A program made the position numbers and the translations under genes. Below, in pieces: positions 58,852 through 64,000 of a stretch of DNA of 64,000 bases. Origin of the DNA: Halobacillus litoralis. Lineage in GTDB: Bacteria; Bacillota; Bacilli; Bacillales; Halobacillaceae. The DNA lies in assembly GCF_020171725.1 (NCBI RefSeq), contig NZ_JAIVAJ010000003.1, forward strand, positions 124,001 to 188,000. Reading direction: 5' to 3'. Under the pieces are notes generated by a model. The model was not told where the DNA came from. It saw only the letters and a list, made by a program, of their open reading frames with translations, and did no database searches. Within the stretch, counting starts at the first letter, position 1, and each line of letters opens with the position of its first letter.

Positions 58852-59421
58852 ATGCGAAAGGTATTCATTTTTTCTTTTGTTATGCTGCTTGGATTAGCGG
58901 CGTGTCAGGAAGATATCAGTTTAGAAGTAGAAGATGAGCGGCATGAAAAGATTTGGTACGAGCCTGTTCCGTTTGAACGTGCCGTCGAGGAGCTTTCTTT
59001 TGAGGTCCCCGAACTGACGGAGTTTCCTTTTGAGCAGGGAGGGGATTGGTCAGAGATTTATCAATCTACGGAAGACCGTGACCAAATTTCGATTATGACG
59101 AGGTATGTTAGAGAAGGGGTAGAGCTTAACTATGAGGATGCTATAGCCAATCAGGATGCGTATGAATTCGTTGATTTTACAGTGGCTAACTATGAAGCGG
59201 AATTAAACGTCCATAATGCACAAGGCTTTGAAACCATGAAGCTTGGTTCCCGCGAAGTTAAAGTCAGGTATGAAAGCCAGCTTCCTTCCATTACAGCTCA
59301 TTGGATGGAGGATGGTCAAAGTTATCAGCTGACGTATGTGAATGCGTATGCGCGGGAAGATGGACCGGAGAAGCAGAATTTTGTGGATGCGGTCGAGATG
59401 ATGCTTGCTTCATTTGAATAG
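58852..59421 (+). CDS. lipoprotein of unknown function
   Basis: This 189-residue lipoprotein has a signal ending GLAAC (lipobox). The mature part has the pattern of a small alpha/beta domain (VPFERAVEELSFEVPELTEF, REVKVRYESQLPSITAHWME, FVDAVEMMLASFE) similar to DUF4367-type lipoproteins. AAAGGTTGGAGC precedes the ATG. It stands between the 21-bp repeat array and a dioxygenase gene. The function is unknown. Confidence 0.7.
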   Translation: MRKVFIFSFVMLLGLAACQEDISLEVEDERHEKIWYEPVPFERAVEELSFEVPELTEFPFEQGGDWSEIYQSTEDRDQISIMTRYVREGVELNYEDAIANQDAYEFVDFTVANYEAELNVHNAQGFETMKLGSREVKVRYESQLPSITAHWMEDGQSYQLTYVNAYAREDGPEKQNFVDAVEMMLASFE

Positions 59422-59506
59422 ACGGGCTTTCATTTCCCATATTTGACTTTCGGGCAGATCTTTATTATATTTATCTTGAAACTGAGATAATTCGGAGGGA
59501 TCGATT

Positions 59507-60484
59507 GTGAACGAATTAAAAGGCATACACCACGTCACGGCTATTACGAGCAGTGCTGAGAAGAACTATGAATTTTTTACGTACACGCTTGGGATGCGTT
59601 TGGTGAAGAAGACGGTCAACCAGGATGACATTAAGACGTATCATTTATTTTTTGCGGATGATGAAGGGAATCCGGGGACAGATATGACGTTCTTCGATTT
59701 TCCTGGTATTCCGAAAGGGTCGCACGGAACGAACGAAATCAGTCGTACGTCCTTCCGTGTGCCGAGTGATGAAGCGCTCGAGTACTGGGTGAAGCGCTTT
59801 GATCGATTGGACGTGAAGCATAAAGGCATTCAGGAGCGTTTCGGTAAAAAAATCCTTCCGTTCGTCGATTTCGATGATCAGTCGTATGAACTTGTATCCG
59901 ATGAACAGGACGAAGGGGTTCCGGCGGGTATTCCATGGCAGAAGGGACCGGTTCCTTTAGAGTATGCGATTACGGGTCTTGGACCGCTCCACGTGCGCGT
60001 TGATAATGTGGAGTATTTCAAGAAGATGCTCGAGAAGGTTCTGTTATTCAAAGAAATCGGTCATGAAGGATCCTTCCGATTGTTTGAGGTCGGACCAGGA
60101 GGTAACGGAGCTCAAGTCATTGTCGAGTTCAACAACATTCTACCACCTGCTAGACAAGGGTACGGCACGGTCCACCACGCTGCGTTCCGTCTAGAGGACC
60201 TTGATATGCTTGAAGAATGGGACGAGTGGATGAAGCAATTCGGTTTCCGGACGTCTGGGTATGTGAACCGTCATTACTTCGGATCGCTATACGTCAATGT
60301 AGCTCCGCAAATCTTATTCGAGTTCGCAACGGACGGTCCTGGTTTCATGGGTGATGAACCTTACGAAACTCTGGGAGAGAAGCTTGCCCTTCCTCCGATG
60401 CTTGAGCCGAAGCGAGAACAAATCGAGAAAGTCGTCAGGCCGATCGATACGGTCAGAAGCACCATCGACTTTAAAAAAGAATAG
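59507..60484 (+). CDS. ring-cleaving dioxygenase, two VOC domains (MhqO-like)
   Basis: This 325-residue protein starts with GTG after CGGAGGGATC. The N-terminal domain opens ELKGIHHVTAITSSAEKNYE and the C-terminal one LGPLHVRVDNVEYFKKML. Metal ligands are expected at His in IHHVTAI, His in VHHAAFRL and Glu in LFEFATD. The length and sequence match the MhqO/YdfO and LinE-type hydroquinone dioxygenases of bacilli, which act on substituted hydroquinones in thiol stress. No MarR partner is adjacent. A perfect terminator follows. Confidence 0.88.
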   Translation: MNELKGIHHVTAITSSAEKNYEFFTYTLGMRLVKKTVNQDDIKTYHLFFADDEGNPGTDMTFFDFPGIPKGSHGTNEISRTSFRVPSDEALEYWVKRFDRLDVKHKGIQERFGKKILPFVDFDDQSYELVSDEQDEGVPAGIPWQKGPVPLEYAITGLGPLHVRVDNVEYFKKMLEKVLLFKEIGHEGSFRLFEVGPGGNGAQVIVEFNNILPPARQGYGTVHHAAFRLEDLDMLEEWDEWMKQFGFRTSGYVNRHYFGSLYVNVAPQILFEFATDGPGFMGDEPYETLGEKLALPPMLEPKREQIEKVVRPIDTVRSTIDFKKE

Positions 60485-60490
60485 ATAAAA

Positions 60491-60522
60491 GAGCCCTCTC
60501 TATCGTAGGAGAGGGCTTTATA
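60491..60522 (+). terminator. Rho-independent terminator
   Basis: AGCCCTCTC (60492-60500) pairs perfectly with GAGAGGGCT (60509-60517), followed by TTATATT. It could serve the convergent Spo0E-like gene as well. Confidence 0.85.
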
Positions 60523-60535
60523 TTGGAAAATTAAG

Positions 60536-60694
60536 TTATCTGTTTAGTTGTGGGGTTTTCATCTCGCTCAGGCTGTTAAGTAGATGGTCTAATTCCTGGG
60601 AAAGCTGTAGAACGTCTTCATAGTCTTTCCCCTTTAAATAAGACTCGTACATCTTCTGACGGGTTTCTTCGATTTTCATTTCTAAAGCATTCAC
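60536..60694 (-). CDS. Spo0E-like aspartyl-phosphate phosphatase
   Basis: This 52-residue protein starts with GTG at 60694. The sequence includes ALEMKIEETRQKMYESYLKG and the Spo0E-family motif LSQELDHLLN (SQELD). Members dephosphorylate Spo0A-P and so delay sporulation. The family is short and helical, as here. GGGGAGAG lies about 12 bp before the start, which is long. It sits in the gap between a dioxygenase and the MoxR operon and supports the view that the organism sporulates. Confidence 0.85.
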   Translation of the reverse strand: MNALEMKIEETRQKMYESYLKGKDYEDVLQLSQELDHLLNSLSEMKTPQLNR

Positions 60695-61001
60695 TTTGAA
60701 TCAAAACTCTCCCCTAGACTATGATATAAATTCATATATACCCACGTAATATGTTATCTAAACATAATAATGTCGAAAAAATGAAATTAATCAAATAGTT
60801 TTTGACAGAAATCTATTCATTGCACGGTGCAGTGTGATATTTTGATAATGTGACTTTTTGGAAAAAATAGAATGACTGTCCTATTTCCTGTAATATCCAA
60901 GTGGTCACATGTTTTGTTACGTAAGGTGGGATATAGTATAGTTAGAATGAGCGTGATTATTCTGAAAAATAGCTTCATATATAAGGAGAGGAGCTCACCT
61001 G

Positions 61002-61967
61002 ATGAGTCAGCAAACCTATTTATTACAGCCCAAAATATCTGAAGTAATGGCAAATATTAATAAAGTTATGATCGGTAAAGAAGAGGCATCTCTATTAAGC
61101 CTTGTTGCCTTGCTGGCAAAGGGTCACGTGCTATTGGAGGACGTTCCTGGTGTCGGAAAGACGATGCTCGTCAAGACGCTTGCAAAGTCGATGGATTGTG
61201 ACTTTAAACGTATTCAGTTCACACCTGACCTGCTTCCATCTGACGTGACAGGCGTTTCGATTTATAACCCGAAGGATATGGAATTTGAATTCCGTCCTGG
61301 ACCGATCCTTGGCAATGTTGTCCTTGCCGATGAGATCAACCGTACATCCCCGAAGACGCAGTCCGCCCTTTTGGAAGGAATGGAGGAAACGAGCATCACA
61401 GTAGATGGCAACACGGTTCCGTTAAGTAATCCTTTCTTTGTCATGGCTACACAGAACCCGATTGAATATGAAGGAACATACCCGCTTCCTGAGGCTCAGC
61501 TCGACCGTTTTCTTATCAAAATGAAGATGGGCTATCCTTCTGCCAAGCAGGAGATGGAGATGCTGAACCGTACGTCAGGAGCGCATCCGATTGAGTCGAT
61601 CGCATCCGTCATTTCCCGTGATGAGCTGGTTGAGCTGCAGAGGGAAGTAGAGGATGTGTATGTCGATCATACCGTCAATCGTTACATCGTCGATTTGATT
61701 ACTGGAACAAGGGAGCATGAAGGGGTCTACCTCGGAGTCAGCCCTCGTGGATCCATCGCTTTGATGAAAGCGGCGAAAGCCTATGCCTTCATCCATGACC
61801 GTGATTATGTCGTGCCGGATGATGTTCAATATTTAGCTCCTTTCGTTCTTTCCCACCGTATGATTCTGACGTCCGAATCCCGCTTTGAGGGAACGACGGC
61901 TGAAGAAATTGTGGAAAGTCTGCTGTCCTCGACATCGATTCCTGTTAAGAGGAACATCAGTGAATGA
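61002..61967 (+). CDS. yeaC: MoxR-family AAA+ ATPase (YeaC-like)
   Basis: This 321-residue AAA+ protein has Walker A DVPGVGKT (47-54), Walker B VVLADEINRTSPKTQ, sensor 1 FFVMATQNPIEYEGTYPLPE and a C-terminal lid (SPRGSIALMKAAKAYAFIHD). MoxR ATPases act as chaperones with DUF58 partners. The operon of MoxR, DUF58 and transglutaminase-like genes is that of B. subtilis yeaC-yeaD-yebA. AAGGAGAGG precedes the ATG. The next gene overlaps by 4 bp. Confidence 0.93.
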   Translation: MSQQTYLLQPKISEVMANINKVMIGKEEASLLSLVALLAKGHVLLEDVPGVGKTMLVKTLAKSMDCDFKRIQFTPDLLPSDVTGVSIYNPKDMEFEFRPGPILGNVVLADEINRTSPKTQSALLEGMEETSITVDGNTVPLSNPFFVMATQNPIEYEGTYPLPEAQLDRFLIKMKMGYPSAKQEMEMLNRTSGAHPIESIASVISRDELVELQREVEDVYVDHTVNRYIVDLITGTREHEGVYLGVSPRGSIALMKAAKAYAFIHDRDYVVPDDVQYLAPFVLSHRMILTSESRFEGTTAEEIVESLLSSTSIPVKRNISE

Positions 61968-63229
61968 AACAGTCGTTAGAATTCATTCTTAAACTCCTAT
62001 TTGTCGCGTTCCTCTTCTGTCTTCTCTTTTCTTACGCGATGTTCCAAGGAGGCTTTGTCAGTTGGTTCCTTTTCTATGCGTTTCTGCCGTTTCTTGTCTA
62101 TATGACAGGGATCCTGCTGTATCCGATGACCAGCTGGAAGGTGGAGAGGAAGTTGTCGAAGCGTGTGGCGACAGGCGGCGAAAGTGTCGAAGTCGAAGTC
62201 AACATCAAAAGGCGATTCCCTTTCCCGGTCTACTACTGTGTCCTTGAGGAGTACCTGCCCCATTCATTGAAGGACAGGGATACCCATTTGGAGAAGTTCC
62301 GGGACATGAGTGAAGAAGAAACGGTCAAAGAACCGAGACTGATCAAGCACGTCACATTCCCTTGGTTCAAACGGAACATCAGGTTCCGGTACACCCTCGA
62401 CAAAGTGCCTCGCGGGGAACACGAACTGAAGGCCCTCCGCGTCAAAACAGGAGATTTCTTCGGTTTTGTAAAAAAAGAGCACGTGTTCATGAGTGAGAAC
62501 AAACTCCTCGTCTTTCCATATAAACGCCCTGTGAAGATGAAAGAAAGTGTCTACAGTTTCGAACAAGGGGCGAGTCCATCTTTTAAGCTGAATGAAAAGA
62601 ATACAAACATCGTCACAGGTGTCCGCGAGTACATTCCGGGTGACCGATTTGCCTGGGTGGACTGGAAAACGACGGCGAAAAAAGGCGAAATGATGACGAA
62701 GGAATTCGAGCAGGAGAAGAGTGTGGACATGCTTGTTATTTTGAACGCGGTCTATCATCCTTCTATGCACTCGGTCAGCTTTGAAGGGGCTGTAGAATTT
62801 ACGGCATCCCTGCTTGATGAGCTGCAGAAGTCGACTTCGCATCTTGCCTATATGACACTCGGCGATGAGCGGTCGTATTTCCCATTACAAAAAAATTCGA
62901 CGCACCAGCAGATGATTCAGGCGCATCTCGCAAAAGTCCGGGCAGTTGGTCGTGTGCCGTTTGCCCAGCAGCTTGAGCGCGAGCGCACGCGTCTTCCGTC
63001 CGGCATGATCGGGATGGTCGTCAGTCCGCTTCTTGACGAAAGCATTTCTCAATCGTTGGTGAAGCTTGCGAAGAAGAGCAAACGCCTCGTCTTCTTTTAC
63101 ATCAAGTCTCATAAAACGATGGAATTCCAGGATCATCAGCACATTAAGCAGCTGAAGAATCAAGGAGTCCACGTTCAAGTGATTTCAGAAGAACAATTAA
63201 TACAGAAGGAATTCGAGGTGAACACGTAA
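61964..63229 (+). CDS. yeaD: DUF58 family protein (YeaD-like)
   Basis: This 421-residue protein has two N-terminal helices (about 8-50), a cytoplasmic or exposed beta domain, and the DUF58 signature (REYIPGDRFAWVDWKTTAKK, then MMTKEFEQEKS) leading into a von Willebrand-like fold (MLVILNAVYHPSMHSVSF). It works with the MoxR protein, and its stop overlaps the next start (TAATG). The role of the complex is not fixed, but it is often linked to stress or envelope processes. Confidence 0.92.
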   Translation: MKQSLEFILKLLFVAFLFCLLFSYAMFQGGFVSWFLFYAFLPFLVYMTGILLYPMTSWKVERKLSKRVATGGESVEVEVNIKRRFPFPVYYCVLEEYLPHSLKDRDTHLEKFRDMSEEETVKEPRLIKHVTFPWFKRNIRFRYTLDKVPRGEHELKALRVKTGDFFGFVKKEHVFMSENKLLVFPYKRPVKMKESVYSFEQGASPSFKLNEKNTNIVTGVREYIPGDRFAWVDWKTTAKKGEMMTKEFEQEKSVDMLVILNAVYHPSMHSVSFEGAVEFTASLLDELQKSTSHLAYMTLGDERSYFPLQKNSTHQQMIQAHLAKVRAVGRVPFAQQLERERTRLPSGMIGMVVSPLLDESISQSLVKLAKKSKRLVFFYIKSHKTMEFQDHQHIKQLKNQGVHVQVISEEQLIQKEFEVNT

Positions 63230-64000
63230 TGAATGGACAGAATCAACAGAATCACTCGTTCATTTATACCCTCACCATTTATGTGATCGGGTTTCTGCTC
63301 TTTTGCGAATGGCTCCTTCCGCTTGAGACCATCACCAATACAGATGACGTGACGATCTTCTTCATCTATGCAGCGTTTTGCTTCTTCGTCTCGTTTTTGC
63401 AGATCCAGTGGTGGATTTCGATGCCGCTGAAGCTCGTCGGTCTCATTTTCATCATCGACGGTTTATATATCGGGGAACGTCTCTTCAGCCGAGACTGGTT
63501 CTCCGTCGTATATGATCAACTCATGTTCAACATCCAAGTGATTCAGACGCAGGAATGGTGGCAGATGACGCCGTTGTTCCGGAGTGTCCTGTTCCTTGTC
63601 CTGCTTTGGTTGATGAGTTACCTGCTGTTCTACTGGCTGGTGGTCGCCAAGCGCATGTTGATTTTCGTCGTCATGACGTTCATCTACGTGACCGTCATCG
63701 ACACCTTCACGATCTATGACGGAAAATGGGCGATCGTCCGAACGTTCATCCTTGCAATGGCGGCTCTTGGACTATCGAGCTTTGCGAAAGAAATGGACAG
63801 AGAATCGATTCCGAGTTCGTCATTCAAGCGGGTCCACTTATGGGTCATTCCGCTCGTCGGCATCATCCTTTTCTCAACGGTAGCCGCTTATGCGTCACCG
63901 AAGCTGTCACCGCAATGGCCGGACCCGGTTCCTTATTTGAAAAGTGCTACAGGCGGCTCTGGTCCTGGTGGTGTCGGCAATGTCGTACAGAAAGTCGGGT
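63229..64000 (+). CDS. yebA: transglutaminase-like membrane protein (YebA-like), 3' end outside the window
   Basis: The first 257 residues are visible. They contain about six transmembrane helices (IYTLTIYVIGFLLFCEWLLP, FFIYAAFCFFVSFLQIQWWI and others), and the external segment begins AYASPKLSPQWPDPVPYLKS. The catalytic transglutaminase core expected in the C-terminal part lies beyond the window. The start overlaps the DUF58 stop, in the conserved yeaC-yeaD-yebA order. Confidence 0.85.
   Translation, partial: MNGQNQQNHSFIYTLTIYVIGFLLFCEWLLPLETITNTDDVTIFFIYAAFCFFVSFLQIQWWISMPLKLVGLIFIIDGLYIGERLFSRDWFSVVYDQLMFNIQVIQTQEWWQMTPLFRSVLFLVLLWLMSYLLFYWLVVAKRMLIFVVMTFIYVTVIDTFTIYDGKWAIVRTFILAMAALGLSSFAKEMDRESIPSSSFKRVHLWVIPLVGIILFSTVAAYASPKLSPQWPDPVPYLKSATGGSGPGGVGNVVQKVG

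Noticed and set aside
62264..62842. 192-residue antisense frame inside the DUF58 gene
   Set aside because: The DUF58 reading shows the family signature and is coupled to both neighbours; the antisense frame has no start site.
1..64000. rRNA, tRNA, insertion sequences, prophage genes
   Set aside because: No transposase, integrase or phage structural motif, and no rRNA or tRNA-like sequence, was recognised in reading the window.

Overview
The window reads as chromosome of a Gram-positive, spore-forming member of the Bacillaceae, most like the moderately halophilic group around Halobacillus. The evidence is the strong AGGAGG-type ribosome binding sites, frequent GTG and TTG starts, many lipoproteins with an LxAC lipobox, a Spo0E-type phosphatase, and homologues of Bacillus subtilis families (YwaF, YueI, YvbH, YcgQ/YcgR, OhrR, YkoGHI, LnrJKLMN, YeaC/YeaD/YebA). 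Many secreted proteins are acidic, as expected of a salt-adapted organism. The species cannot be named from the sequence. No rRNA, tRNA, insertion sequence, prophage or CRISPR array was seen.

Layout. 1-3190: lipoprotein and two-component system (minus strand). 3371-6459: YwaF-like membrane protein, then a TetR/MFS efflux operon bracketed by two identical 20-bp palindromes. 6486-8246: two low-complexity secreted proteins. 8413-10395: serine hydrolase, small membrane proteins, acetyltransferase. 10598-13223: ABC exporter with a regulator that fuses a degenerate ABC ATPase to LytTR. 13260-14281: Ohr/OhrR peroxide pair. 14408-15998: ECF sigma factor and DUF4179 partner. 16163-20614: a two-component system between a beta-propeller lipoprotein and Sco and YtkA-type lipoproteins, probably for copper or oxidase assembly. 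20759-20995: a broken small gene. 21108-25493: TspO-like protein and a YkoGHI-like two-component system with PepSY proteins. 25627-27746: hydrolase and cytochrome P450. 27993-31231: a zinc-responsive region (YcgQ/YcgR and ZnuA). 31300-33538: Rrf2 regulator, nitroreductase and an extradiol-type dioxygenase. 33596-38839: a linearmycin-resistance-like TCS and ABC transporter. 39034-42935: YueI, a candidate structured RNA, YvbH, a VOC protein, an unknown protein and a MATE pump.

43105-57571 is the most interesting part. It is a sugar operon with an esterase, an ABC importer without its ATPase, NanE epimerase, RpiR regulator, ROK kinase, GH38 alpha-mannosidase, a DUF4127 protein and an FAD oxidoreductase, followed by a secreted GHL10-type glycosidase. 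Together these suggest uptake and breakdown of a glycan containing N-acetylmannosamine or mannose, through steps (DUF4127, FAD enzyme) with no assigned role that I know of.

57606-64000 holds a DUF2785 protein, an intergenic 21-bp tandem repeat array, a lipoprotein, a ring-cleaving dioxygenase, a 52-residue Spo0E-like phosphatase, and the MoxR/DUF58/transglutaminase operon, which runs off the end of the window. Many starts were moved downstream of the longest open frame because the ribosome binding site fits a later codon.
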